Below are positions 27,635-34,847 of a stretch of DNA of 37,369 nt, one piece after another. Positions within the stretch are counted from its first letter, which is position 1; each line of letters opens with the position of its first letter. The position numbers and the translations under genes were made by a program. The DNA is from Acidobacteriota bacterium (GTDB lineage: Bacteria; Acidobacteriota; Holophagae; Acanthopleuribacterales; Acanthopleuribacteraceae), in the NCBI GenBank assembly GCA_030066195.1, contig JASJCB010000061.1:1-37369 (forward strand), in the 5' to 3' direction. Under the pieces are notes generated by a model that saw nothing but the letters and a program-made list of their open reading frames with translations, had not been told where the DNA came from and searched no databases.

Positions 27635-27665
27635 GCCGGACGCAGGCAACCTGCCTACGCCCGGC
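27635..27665 (-). terminator. Terminator of the FG-GAP gene
   Basis: On the minus strand GCCGGGCGTAGGCA, loop GGT, TGCCTGCGTCCGGC, then TTTGTT. This is a 14-bp stem with two G-T pairs, beginning 9 bases after the stop codon at 27674. Confidence 0.72.
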
Positions 27666-27673
27666 AACCTTAC

Positions 27674-28951
27674 TTATTGGTCTTCAAAGATATAGGCGGA
27701 ACCGGACTTGCTTCCGCCATCGTCATTCAAGTTGGCGCCGACCAGGATTCTGTCGTTACTGCCGGCGACTCCGATACCGAAGTGATCGCCTTCAGCAGCA
27801 TCCGTGGAGTTAAAACTGATATTTCGACCCCAGTTATCGGAACCGCCCTCGTTGCGTAAGAACAAGGTGACGCGGCCCCAGTTTTTATTACCGTACTGTT
27901 CGGGAGAACCCACAATCGCGACATCGCCGTCCAGGGAAACGCTTTGACCGAGATAGGCATTTTGATCCGTGGGATCACCGGTTAGTTCGGCAACCTGACC
28001 CCAACTGTCCGCCACATTATCCCAGTTCTGTTTGAAGATATAGGCCGCGCCAACATTGGTTGCGGTCAGGTCCACCCTGGGAGCCCCTACCAACAGGGTA
28101 TCGCCGGACAGGTCCAGTGACTTCCCGAACTGATCACCGGTAGCGTCGCCGGGAATTTTGGCTACCTGACCCCAGTTATCGGTTCCACCTTCGTTGCGGT
28201 AGAAAATGTAGACAGCACCCATGTCCGAATCATCCCGCCAGGCGCCGACAACCGCAATATCGCCGCTGATAGTCACACTCTTGCCAAAGCGATCACCGGA
28301 GGCGCCGTCATCGGCGGTCAATTTGGCCACCTGACCCCAGTTATCGGTTCCACCTTCATTGCGGCCAAAAATATAGGCGGCGCCGGCGTTACCTCCATTG
28401 GTGTCTTCAAAGCGGGCGCCTACGATGATGGTATCCTGACCTTCGTTGACGGCGACATCCTTGCCGAATTGGTCACCGGCTTGGGCATCAGAGGCGGTAA
28501 TTTGGATCAACTCACCCCAGTTATCGGCGCCGCCCTCGTTGCGTTTGAAAATATAAACGGCGCCGGCATCGTTGGCCGCGCTGTCGTTTTTGGGAGCGCC
28601 CACCACGGCAGTATCGCTACGCAGACAAAGGCCCGATCCGAACAGGTCGTCGGCCGCCGCATCCGAGGCTGTCAGTTTGAGAAATTGACCCCAATTGTCC
28701 GAGCCTCCTTGATTGCGGCTATGGAGGTAGGCAGCCCCGGCATCGGTCGCTTCCTCATCGTCATAGCGGGCGCCGATGAGGGCCAGATCACCGTGAAGGG
28801 CAACAGCTTTGCCGAATTCGTCTCCGGCATCGTCATCATCGGCCAGTAACTCGGCTTGTTGGGTATGCCCTGCCGAAAGGGGCACGCCGCCGAATAACGA
28901 CACGAGCAGAAATAGGCTAAGGGAAGGGTTCATTATTTTGCGAGATAACAT
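27674..28951 (-). CDS. Secreted FG-GAP repeat protein (integrin-alpha-like beta-propeller)
   Basis: The protein has 425 residues. ATG at 28951 is chosen because AAGGAG ends 6 bases before it and the signal peptide (MNPSLSLFLLVSLFGGVPLSAG) follows; an ATG 18 codons earlier has no such site. The mature part is about seven FG-GAP blades of about 55 residues. Each runs D.FG.SV.L.GD..LVGA, D...G.AYIF.RN and GG.DNWGQV.KLTA, seven being the blade number of an integrin-alpha-type propeller. Several loops carry Asp-rich calcium-binding-like segments (ADDDDAGDEFG at the start). No membrane anchor or sorting tail was seen, so it is probably released or loosely bound at the surface. It may be a single transcription unit, with a good terminator after it. 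Confidence 0.9.
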   Translation of the reverse strand: MLSRKIMNPSLSLFLLVSLFGGVPLSAGHTQQAELLADDDDAGDEFGKAVALHGDLALIGARYDDEEATDAGAAYLHSRNQGGSDNWGQFLKLTASDAAADDLFGSGLCLRSDTAVVGAPKNDSAANDAGAVYIFKRNEGGADNWGELIQITASDAQAGDQFGKDVAVNEGQDTIIVGARFEDTNGGNAGAAYIFGRNEGGTDNWGQVAKLTADDGASGDRFGKSVTISGDIAVVGAWRDDSDMGAVYIFYRNEGGTDNWGQVAKIPGDATGDQFGKSLDLSGDTLLVGAPRVDLTATNVGAAYIFKQNWDNVADSWGQVAELTGDPTDQNAYLGQSVSLDGDVAIVGSPEQYGNKNWGRVTLFLRNEGGSDNWGRNISFNSTDAAEGDHFGIGVAGSNDRILVGANLNDDGGSKSGSAYIFEDQ

Positions 28952-29261
28952 GAGGGTCTCCTTTTCGAAAATACATTTAAGGCGAAACGCCCAACCAAAG
29001 GGCAACCCTCATGCCACTCGCCGGTGAAAATAGGCAAAACTATTACTTATAGAGGTTTGCGGGGATTACACAAAAATAGATAGCGCTTTCTCAGCAGACA
29101 GGTCTAAGCCATAGGTGAGACCTGGACTCATCGAATGGATAGACAAGTATTTGATATTTGCCCCTTGCCGGCCGGTCGAGGCATATGTTCGATGCCGGTA
29201 AGAACCGGGGGCCGGATCCTTGCCGGCAGAGTCCGGAAAAATTTGGCCGGGAAGGACCTTT
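28952..29261. other. Gap without gene
   Basis: These 310 bp hold no gene that I can support. There is one small inverted repeat (CAGGTCT, 12 bases, AGACCTG, 29099-29124) and several CCGG-rich short palindromes near 29170-29240, just after the stop of the propeller gene. No clear terminator for that gene was found. Confidence 0.4.
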
Positions 29262-30203
29262 CTATTTACCGACCTTGTAGGTGACTACCAATGTCTCCTG
29301 AGGGGCGGCCATGGCCAGGTAACCCTGGTGATAGTTAACATTTAGAAAAATCGCATCCAGTTCCACTCTGTTCAGCACCTTGCCGGCCGTAATGTTGATG
29401 TGAAACAGAGTGCGTTGGTCCGGGTTGTTCTCATTCTTCACCAACAGCCAGAGGTTTTCCAAATCGGCCAGAGTTGCGCTGGTAATGGGAAGCCCGTTGT
29501 CAAAGGCCATTTTCCGAGGTCCGCCCTTGGATTTAGCATTGCTGATCATGGTGTTGAACTTGTTTTCGCTAAGGTCCAACTTAAAATTTTCCAACGGCAC
29601 ATACATGCGGGAAACCCTGGTGCAGTCCTTGCGAAAAACCTCGACAACGCCGCTTCGTTTTATGGTGACCAGTTGGTCGCCGGGCGCCTCCAATAAAAAG
29701 GTTCTGGAAAGGTGCACTCCTTCCCAATCGCGAGTTTCCAGGGCGCAAAAGTGGCAGCCGCTTTCTTCGATTCGGTATTTATAACCCTTTTCAATCGCCT
29801 TGGAACCCAACAGGCTGTAAACGCCGACATCGTTGAAGCGCTCCACCCGACGATCGATTTTCCCGCCTTTGGCATACTTGCCGGATGCCTCGAAGTAGTA
29901 CTGCCGCCATCGGTTCCATTCCTCCACCAGCAGCAGGTTTTGCTTAACAAACAGGTTCATGGGGTAATTCACGAACTCACCCGGGCCCGAACCTTTTTTG
30001 CCGAACGACTCAAATGTCCCGTCTTTGCGAAGAACGAACATTTTGTGTTCTGTTTTATCGGCAATGAAGACGTCGCCGTTCCAATAGATCGCCCTGTAGG
30101 GGCCCGTCAACATATCGCCGGAGGCCGTGCTGAAGGTGTCGTCGATGGTGTGGGCTTTTTGGAATTGCGGTGTTGTGAGTAGTAAAAGAAACGTCCAAAT
30201 CAT
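29262..30203 (-). CDS. Exported 6-bladed beta-propeller-like protein with a CxxC
   Basis: The protein has 313 residues with a short signal peptide (MIWTFLLLLTTPQFQKA). Blade-like segments include GDVFIADKTEHKMFVLRKDG followed by the hallmark FGKKGSGPGEF (about 68-78), matching the propeller at 5795-6841 in layout (short leader, early G-x-GPGEF turn) but with little sequence identity. A CHFC motif occurs near residue 150 (EESGCHFCALE). The ATG overlaps the stop of the thioredoxin-like gene by four bases (ATGA), so both are made from one message. It is the last gene of the peptide/thioredoxin/propeller cassette. Function unknown; propellers in similar settings are thought to bind ligands at the periplasmic face or outer membrane. 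Confidence 0.72.
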   Translation of the reverse strand: MIWTFLLLLTTPQFQKAHTIDDTFSTASGDMLTGPYRAIYWNGDVFIADKTEHKMFVLRKDGTFESFGKKGSGPGEFVNYPMNLFVKQNLLLVEEWNRWRQYYFEASGKYAKGGKIDRRVERFNDVGVYSLLGSKAIEKGYKYRIEESGCHFCALETRDWEGVHLSRTFLLEAPGDQLVTIKRSGVVEVFRKDCTRVSRMYVPLENFKLDLSENKFNTMISNAKSKGGPRKMAFDNGLPITSATLADLENLWLLVKNENNPDQRTLFHINITAGKVLNRVELDAIFLNVNYHQGYLAMAAPQETLVVTYKVGK

Positions 30204-30715
30204 TGTTTACTCTTTGGAGACATGCTGACTCTTGAACCGGTTCGATGATTGGATAAAATCCTTTGCAGGGAGCCCATGGTGAACGGCCCGTGCATGGCAA
30301 GAGTCAATTGATTGTCGCGATAGCCGAGAACGGCCGGTACAATTTTGATATTATACGGGGTCAGGTGTTTTGCATCCACCAAAAAGACATGGCCGTAATC
30401 GGTCTCTCCCTTCTCGGCCAGGAAGGCGAGCACGTCTTTGCGATTCCCACTGAAGAGAACGAAACAATTGTAGGTTTCGCTGATCGCGGCCACCAGGTCA
30501 TAAGCGCGTTTACAATACTCGCAGTTAGGCGTGAAGATAAAAGTAATGCCGTTGTCGCCTACTTCATTGAAATTGGTTTTCGACCCATTGACCAGGCTGG
30601 TAATCGGAATGTCCACCAAGGGGCTGTCCAAGGGAATCCAAATTGCCTGGGAATCTTTGGTCATCGGATTGTCGGCATTGGCCTGGCAAAGAAATATTAG
30701 CAAAAGAAGCGTCAT
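30200..30715 (-). CDS. Exported thioredoxin-like protein (CEYC active site)
   Basis: The protein has 171 residues. ATG at 30715 is chosen because AGGAGA lies 6 bases before it; the ATG five codons upstream would put that site inside the gene. The signal peptide is MTLLLLIFLCQANA. A thioredoxin-like fold follows, with the active site FIFTPNCEYCKRAYDLVAAI (C-E-Y-C) and the cis-proline segment NIKIVPAVLGYRDNQ. The spacing is that of TlpA/DsbE-like periplasmic redox proteins. It would reduce or isomerise disulfides in an exported partner. The obvious candidates are the Cys-containing peptide upstream and the CHFC propeller downstream, with which it forms an operon. Confidence 0.85.
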   Translation of the reverse strand: MTLLLLIFLCQANADNPMTKDSQAIWIPLDSPLVDIPITSLVNGSKTNFNEVGDNGITFIFTPNCEYCKRAYDLVAAISETYNCFVLFSGNRKDVLAFLAEKGETDYGHVFLVDAKHLTPYNIKIVPAVLGYRDNQLTLAMHGPFTMGSLQRILSNHRTGSRVSMSPKSKQ

Positions 30716-30744
30716 GATGTATCTCCTCATTCATAGATGTGGAA

Positions 30745-30768
30745 AGAGAGGAGACGTCTCTCCTCTCT
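30745..30768 (-). terminator. Hairpin between the peptide gene and the thioredoxin-like gene (attenuator candidate)
   Basis: On the minus strand AGAGAGGAGA, loop GACG, TCTCCTCTCT, then TTCC. The 10-bp stem is perfect. With only a short T run it may stop part of the transcripts, giving more peptide than downstream product, or protect the message end. Confidence 0.55.
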
Positions 30769-30798
30769 CGAATTGATTAGAAGGGGCCGTGATTGACC

Positions 30799-31005
30799 TT
30801 ATTCAACGGGGCGATAATGGCCCCACTCACTACCGTTGGTGCAGGAGAGCAAGGTGCCCCCGGAGTCTTCACCAAGAGAGCAGCACATCAGGTCTTCGCC
30901 GGTATCTACGTCATAGGCGGCGTCGTTGCCCTGTCCGCAGGGAGTCCAAGCGGACAACACAAAACCGGTGAGAGAGAGCAGAGAAACACAGAACAACTTT
31001 TTCAT
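30799..31005 (-). CDS. Small exported cysteine-containing peptide (68 aa)
   Basis: ATG at 31005 follows GGAGG by 5 bases; an ATG four codons earlier overlaps that site. The signal peptide is MKKLFCVSLLSLTGFVLSA, leaving a mature peptide of about 49 residues beginning WTPCGQGNDAAYD. It holds four cysteines (C, CC, C: TPCGQ, LMCCSLG, LLSCTNG), enough for two disulfides, and is acidic. I know no family for it. The arrangement (tiny exported Cys peptide, then exported thioredoxin-like protein, then 6-bladed propeller) recalls the NVEALA-type peptides of Bacteroidetes, which from memory are found beside propellers and TlpA-like proteins. It has no NVEALA motif. A minus-strand TTGACA about 105 bases upstream could be its -35 element. 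Confidence 0.78.
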   Translation of the reverse strand: MKKLFCVSLLSLTGFVLSAWTPCGQGNDAAYDVDTGEDLMCCSLGEDSGGTLLSCTNGSEWGHYRPVE

Positions 31006-31405
31006 AATTACCTCCAAATTACTGTAATACAGGTATAGCTAGAGCTTCCGGAAGTTGCTTATGCATACACGGTGTATATTGTCATTTTCAACAAGAAGCC
31101 ACCTCTTGTCAAGAGTCATTTTCAATTTTTCTCATTTTGCCGGTAAGTACTTCTCGGCTATGAAGTCTGAAGGCAATCAAGTTGAATATCTACATCTACA
31201 ATAAATCGTTTAAAACTCTAAATGCCTAATGTTGCTAAGCTAGCTTGTCAAATTTCTGTACATGTCTTTTTAGCCCTGATTTGCTTCAGCGTTAATTTCG
31301 CTTCTTTGGTCGCGTGCATATGCTCGCGAAGATGATTGTTTGCTTTTGGTGCGCCGCCGGTCTCATCGACGAAGAGACTTCTACTTGGAGATCGAGGTTC
31401 CGTAG
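31006..31405. other. AT-rich gap upstream of the peptide gene
   Basis: Nothing codes convincingly here. On the minus strand TTGACA (31107-31112) with GAAAAT 17 bases later is a possible promoter for the peptide gene; a perfect 13-base palindrome CTCTTGTCAAGAG (31103-31115) covers the -35. GTCATTTTCAA occurs twice (31081 and 31115). The stretch from about 31300 to 31405 may hold unrecognisable cobS remains. Confidence 0.35.
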
Positions 31406-31582
31406 GGGCCGGAGTCCGATTTGCCCATCTACCGGTTTGGTCTTGCGACAGTTTGGATGTTGCGCTACTTTAAGCGATGGATCCGCGGCCACACGGACGA
31501 TGGTTTAGGCGCCGTGCAAGAAGTCACAGAATGTTTGATTTATCTGACCCTCATAGGACTGACATGGAACTCATTTACATAA
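31406..31582 (+). pseudogene. cobS: C-terminal remnant of cobS (adenosylcobinamide-GDP ribazoletransferase)
   Basis: A plus-strand frame following an in-frame TAG (31403-31405) encodes a hydrophobic piece ending FKRWIRGHTDDGLGAVQEVT then ECLIYLTLIGLTW. The pattern G-x-T-x-D-x-L-G-A-x-x-E-x-x-E followed by a hydrophobic helix is the C-terminal signature of CobS, the membrane enzyme that joins the lower ligand in cobalamin assembly. Only about 50 of the usual 240-260 residues remain and no start or ribosome-binding site is present. Its stop overlaps the start of the cobC-like gene by 19 bases, which is the normal cobS-cobC order, so a cob operon has probably been cut down here. The identification rests on the motif and the neighbour. 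Confidence 0.65.
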
Positions 31583-32124
31583 GACACACGGCGGTCGGCG
31601 TCCCGCCCGGAACCTGTTACGGTATTTCCGATATCCCCCTGGCCGAAACCTTCCCGCAAGATCTGGAAAGCGTACGCGGGAAACTGGTCGATCCCCTGCC
31701 GGCGCGTTGGTACAGCAGTCCGAGCAGCCGCTGCCGGCTCCTGGCCGAGGCGTTGGCGCCCGGCGATATCGAGATCGACGACCGGCTGACTGAGATGAAT
31801 TTCGGGGAATGGGAGAGCTTGCCTTGGAAGGAGTTACCCCGGGACCAGGTCACGCGCTGGTCGCAAAACCTGGAGGGCCCGGCCGCTCCCCGTGGCGAAA
31901 CGGGGCAACAACTGATCGACCGCAACGTCGCCTTCTTCGAAGCATTGAAAGCTAGCGATGAGGATGCGGTGGTGGTTACCCATAGCGGGTGCGTTCACGC
32001 GGTCATGTGCCATGTTCTTGGATTCAACCTGGCCGCTTCTTATCGCATCGATATCGACTTCGGTTCGATCACACGCATTCTCATCCAGGGAAAATCGATC
32101 CGCTTCACCGCGATCAATGCCTGA
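31564..32124 (+). CDS. cobC: Histidine phosphatase, alpha-ribazole phosphatase-like
   Basis: The protein has 186 residues, a normal CobC length. ATG at 31564 has AGGA about 7 bases before it. The RHG-type core is MELIYIRHTAVG (R7, H8), with the second arginine region SSPSSRCRLLAE (R56), the acid in FGEWESLPW (E82) and the second histidine in VVVTHSGCVH (H140). PPGTCYGISDIPLA and the FGEWE box are typical of alpha-ribazole-5'-phosphate phosphatases, the last nucleotide-loop step of cobalamin synthesis. The cobS remnant overlapping its start supports this role. With cobS broken it may now act on another phosphate. It converges on the arsenite pump gene with 2 bases between stop codons. Confidence 0.85.
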   Translation: MELIYIRHTAVGVPPGTCYGISDIPLAETFPQDLESVRGKLVDPLPARWYSSPSSRCRLLAEALAPGDIEIDDRLTEMNFGEWESLPWKELPRDQVTRWSQNLEGPAAPRGETGQQLIDRNVAFFEALKASDEDAVVVTHSGCVHAVMCHVLGFNLAASYRIDIDFGSITRILIQGKSIRFTAINA

Positions 32125-32126
32125 CC

Positions 32127-33284
32127 TTAATCGAACCAGTTCTGCGTTTTTTGGCAGATACGGACCAGCATCAGCATGACCGGAACCTCGATGAGGACGC
32201 CCACCACGGTGGCAAGCGCGGCCCCGGAGGAGAGTCCGAACAACATGACGCTGGTGGCGATGGCTACCTCGAAATGGTTGGAGGCGCCGATCATGGCGGA
32301 AGGCGCGGCATTTTCGTAGGAAAGACCCAACAGTTTAGCCGCGCCGTAACCCAGGCCGAAGATAAAGACTGTTTGGATGAACAAGGGCACGGCAATCCAC
32401 AAAATGGTCAACGGATTGGCCAGGATGACTTCACCCTTGAACGAGAACAACAAGACCAGGGTAATTAAAAGGGCGACGATGGTGACCGGGGTCAGCAGGT
32501 GCAGGAACTTCTCCTTGAACCACTGCTCACCGCGTGTGGCCAGGATGAGTTTTCGCGACAGATAACCGGCAATGAGCGGCAGGGCGACATAAGCGCCGAT
32601 GGAAAGCAGCAGCGCTTCCCAGGGCACCGGCAACCGGCCTACGCCCAATAGGAAACCTCCCAGGATGCCGTATAGCAGCAACATGGTCAGCGAATTGATC
32701 GCCACCATGACCAGGGTCAGGCCGTCGTTACCCCTGGCCAGGTACCCCCACACCAGAACCATGGCGGTGCAGGGGGCAATACCGAGCAGGATACAGCCGG
32801 CCAGGTAACTGCGCCAGAGGGGGATCTCGAGCATTTTGACGCCGTCTTGCAGGACCACCACGCCGGCGCCGTGGAACGCGCCCACCGGTAAATCCAGACC
32901 GAACGGCATTTTGACGATATCGGTCGCCTCGACGCCGATAAAGGATTTGAACAGGATGCCCAGGAACAAAAACGATAAGGCATACATGGTGAAGGGCTTG
33001 ATGCCCCAGTTCAGGATCAGCGTCAGCCACACCGGGCGCCCTGATTTCCCGGCTTTGACCACGTTATCGAAATCGATTTTGACCATGATGGGGTACATCA
33101 TGAAGAACAGGCACACGGCGATCGGGATGGATACAACGGGGGCGCCGTTTACATCGAGGGACATACCGTCGAGCGTCGCGGCGAATTGGGGCGCGATTTT
33201 GCCGAGCAGGATTCCGGCTACGATGCACAACCCGACCCACACGGTCAGGTAACGTTCAAACAGACTCATGTCACTGGTTTTCAT
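32127..33284 (-). CDS. arsB: Arsenite efflux transporter, ACR3 type
   Basis: The protein has 385 residues from ATG 33284, which has GAGG 6 bases before it; the frame is open 39 codons further but that part has no family features. Ten hydrophobic segments are visible. Family motifs include the FFMMYPIMVKIDF segment, LILNWGIKPFTMYALSFLFL, the conserved cysteine in GIAPCTAMVLVW (the arsenite-transport cysteine of Acr3), and ENAAPSAMIGASNHFEVAIA near the end. It exports As(III) using the membrane potential. It is the last gene of arsR-arsC-acr3. It is separated from arsC by 216 bp that hold a large inverted repeat, so it may have its own promoter or be partly uncoupled. Confidence 0.95.
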   Translation of the reverse strand: MKTSDMSLFERYLTVWVGLCIVAGILLGKIAPQFAATLDGMSLDVNGAPVVSIPIAVCLFFMMYPIMVKIDFDNVVKAGKSGRPVWLTLILNWGIKPFTMYALSFLFLGILFKSFIGVEATDIVKMPFGLDLPVGAFHGAGVVVLQDGVKMLEIPLWRSYLAGCILLGIAPCTAMVLVWGYLARGNDGLTLVMVAINSLTMLLLYGILGGFLLGVGRLPVPWEALLLSIGAYVALPLIAGYLSRKLILATRGEQWFKEKFLHLLTPVTIVALLITLVLLFSFKGEVILANPLTILWIAVPLFIQTVFIFGLGYGAAKLLGLSYENAAPSAMIGASNHFEVAIATSVMLFGLSSGAALATVVGVLIEVPVMLMLVRICQKTQNWFD

Positions 33285-33377
33285 GAATGCCTCATCTTGT
33301 GAAGGTATCTTGGCGGCCCGATTGCCGGGTTTAATGAGAAGGCCGGCGCGGTAAGGGTTGTTAGTGCTTGAAGGTTT

Positions 33378-33460
33378 AGGAAGAGAGGGCACGGAGGTCA
33401 CAGAGAGATCAGGACGTTATCATTAGTCTTTTCTCGGTGTCCTCTGTGCCCTCTCTTCCT
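33378..33460. repeat. Large imperfect inverted repeat between arsC and the arsenite pump
   Basis: The left arm 33378-33406 begins AGGAAGAGAGGGCACGGAGG. The right arm 33432-33460 is its reverse complement with about four differences (ends GTGCCCTCTCTTCCT). The stem is 29 bp and the loop about 25. The CACAGAGGACACAGAGA-like content matches, from memory, a palindromic intergenic element seen scattered in many environmental bacterial genomes. It could work as a folded RNA between arsC and acr3. There are no transposase or target repeats. Confidence 0.8.
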
Positions 33461-33500
33461 TTATGTCTTGAATGATTTTGTTTCGGCGTTTGCGACGCGC

Positions 33501-34178
33501 TTACTTTTTCTTGACCAGGGAAAAAGCGAAGAACATCTCGCGGCCTATTTGTCTTGTCCTTTCGTCGTACTTTGCGGTTTCGCCGGATGTATTATCCACG
33601 ACCTTGGGGTCTTCGTAGGGCACGGCAATGCGAGCCGAGGCGCCCAGTACCGCGGGGCAGGCCTTGTCCGCGTCGGAGCAGGTCATCACGGCACAATACG
33701 ATTGTTTGGGATTGGGCGCGTCGCTGTAGACCTTGGAGAAGGCCGTCATGGCCGACGCCGTTTTTTGGAAGCGCACGTGATAGATGGGGTTGACGACGTT
33801 CGTAGTTTGGTCGATGTCGAAGCCGGCTCGTTTCAGGGCGGCCACCGCACGCGGGTTGAAGGCCGTGGCCTCGGTGCCGCCGGAATAGGCTTGCACCCCG
33901 GGCACGCCGTAATAAGCGGCCGCGGTCTGAGCCCAAATCTGCGACATATGACTCCGCCTGGAATTGTGGGTACAAATAAAGTTAAGCTGAGCCTTTTCAC
34001 CTTTATCGACCTGTCGTTGCACATAGGCGGCAATTTGTCCGAGTTCCTTTTTGCGAGTTTCCGGAATCTTTTGATATTCCGCGACGATTTCATCTACGTA
34101 GGTTTGCAGTTCGGGAAAAAACATGGCGTCAGGTCCGTTCAGCAGCGCCGGCAAGACGGCGATGATCAGGGTCAGCAT
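33501..34178 (-). CDS. arsC: Arsenate reductase, thioredoxin-coupled LMW-phosphatase type, with hydrophobic N-terminus
   Basis: The protein has 225 residues from ATG 34178 (GGGAG just before). The P-loop is FICTHNSRRSHMSQ (C69-x5-R75). The redox cysteines C167 and C174 lie in MTCSDADKACPAV, seven apart as in the Staphylococcus-type enzyme (C82/C89). It reduces arsenate to arsenite with thioredoxin as donor. It is about 90 residues longer than a typical ArsC. The front begins with a hydrophobic stretch (MLTLIIAVLPALLNGPDA) that looks like a signal peptide, then a helical linker (FPELQTYVDEIVAEYQK...). So the enzyme may be exported or membrane-tethered, as in a subgroup of Bacteroidetes-type proteins. 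Its start overlaps the end of arsR by 50 bases. Confidence 0.88.
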   Translation of the reverse strand: MLTLIIAVLPALLNGPDAMFFPELQTYVDEIVAEYQKIPETRKKELGQIAAYVQRQVDKGEKAQLNFICTHNSRRSHMSQIWAQTAAAYYGVPGVQAYSGGTEATAFNPRAVAALKRAGFDIDQTTNVVNPIYHVRFQKTASAMTAFSKVYSDAPNPKQSYCAVMTCSDADKACPAVLGASARIAVPYEDPKVVDNTSGETAKYDERTRQIGREMFFAFSLVKKK

Positions 34179-34545
34179 CGGCTCCCGTCCTTTCACTTTG
34201 AATGCGGCATAGGGTTTCGGGATCCAGGGTTAGAATCTGAGCCAGGACACGATGATCATTCTCCAATTGAGGTTCATCCTCCAGGAGTTTCGGCAAGAGG
34301 GCGAGCAATGATGTGGTTTGGGTGGTTCGGCCGGATGCCTGACGGTAGTAAACCCAGCGTCCCTTCTTCGAACTCTCGACCAGGCCGGCATCGGCCAGGA
34401 TGGACATGTGCTTGGAGACGGTGGACGGCGCGAGACCAAGCAACTCGACAATCTGGCAAACGCATAACTCATTGTTTTGCAATGCGGACAGAGCGCGCAA
34501 TCTGCTGCCGTCCGAAAGGGCCTTGAAAACACGAGCCAACCTCAT
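34129..34545 (-). CDS. arsR: ArsR-family arsenic-responsive repressor
   Basis: The protein has 138 residues. A winged helix-turn-helix is visible (MRLARVFKALSDGSRLRALS, CVCQIVELLGLAPSTVSKHM, DAGLVESSKKGRWVYYRQ). The metal-sensing ELCVCQI motif (C28, C30) marks the As(III)/Sb(III) class. AAGGGGG lies before the ATG. It heads the ars operon. The unusually long tail after about residue 110 is coded in the 50-base overlap with arsC, an arrangement that couples translation. The operon has a consensus promoter with a likely operator at 34560-34575. Confidence 0.93.
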   Translation of the reverse strand: MRLARVFKALSDGSRLRALSALQNNELCVCQIVELLGLAPSTVSKHMSILADAGLVESSKKGRWVYYRQASGRTTQTTSLLALLPKLLEDEPQLENDHRVLAQILTLDPETLCRIQSERTGADADPDHRRLAGAAERT

Positions 34546-34559
34546 CGGCGCCCCCTTAT

Positions 34560-34603
34560 TTCGTTATATGGCGAATTATAGATTCAGCAATGCCGCCTGT
34601 CAA
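34560..34603 (-). promoter_or_regulatory. Consensus sigma70 promoter and likely ArsR operator
   Basis: On the minus strand TTGACA (34598-34603), exactly 17 bases, TATAAT (34575-34580): a perfect consensus. Just downstream lies the inverted repeat TTCG-CCATATAA-CGAA (34560-34575), overlapping the last base of the -10, where a repressor would block transcription. The operator assignment to ArsR is inferred from position. Confidence 0.85.
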
Positions 34604-34623
34604 TGCCCGTCACGTGATTTAAA

Positions 34624-34657
34624 TGGGAGCCGGTCGCAAGAGTCGAAAAGGCTCCCA
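34624..34657. other. Hairpin upstream of arsR
   Basis: TGGGAGCC, 18 bases, GGCTCCCA: an 8-bp perfect stem with no T run. It lies about 20 bases upstream of the -35 element of the ars promoter. It may be an extra binding site or unrelated. Confidence 0.35.
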
Positions 34658-34847
34658 CGGCGCATTTCGTTGTTCCTCACGATCTCGAGTTGTCATTTGG
34701 ACGGGGAGGGATAACTTGAATCGCGCCGCCGGAACCGCGCCACGCTCTCCAAGGTGAATGCCGTCAGCCTGATTGCCTCGATGCCGGCCGGCCGAGAACC
34801 TCACCAAACGGGCAATCTCTTGATATCCGGGGGTATATGAAGCTTGC

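Noticed and set aside
31314..31508. 64-codon plus-strand frame upstream of cobC
   Set aside because: It is in a different frame from the cobS remnant, composition is random-like and Arg/Cys-rich, and there is no ribosome-binding site.
33378..33460. Insertion sequence or MITE
   Set aside because: There is no transposase, no target-site duplication and the arms carry no known IS ends; treated as an inverted repeat only.
33468..34526. 352-codon plus-strand frame opposite arsC and arsR
   Set aside because: The opposite strand encodes two complete, motif-perfect ars proteins; this frame has no recognisable domain.
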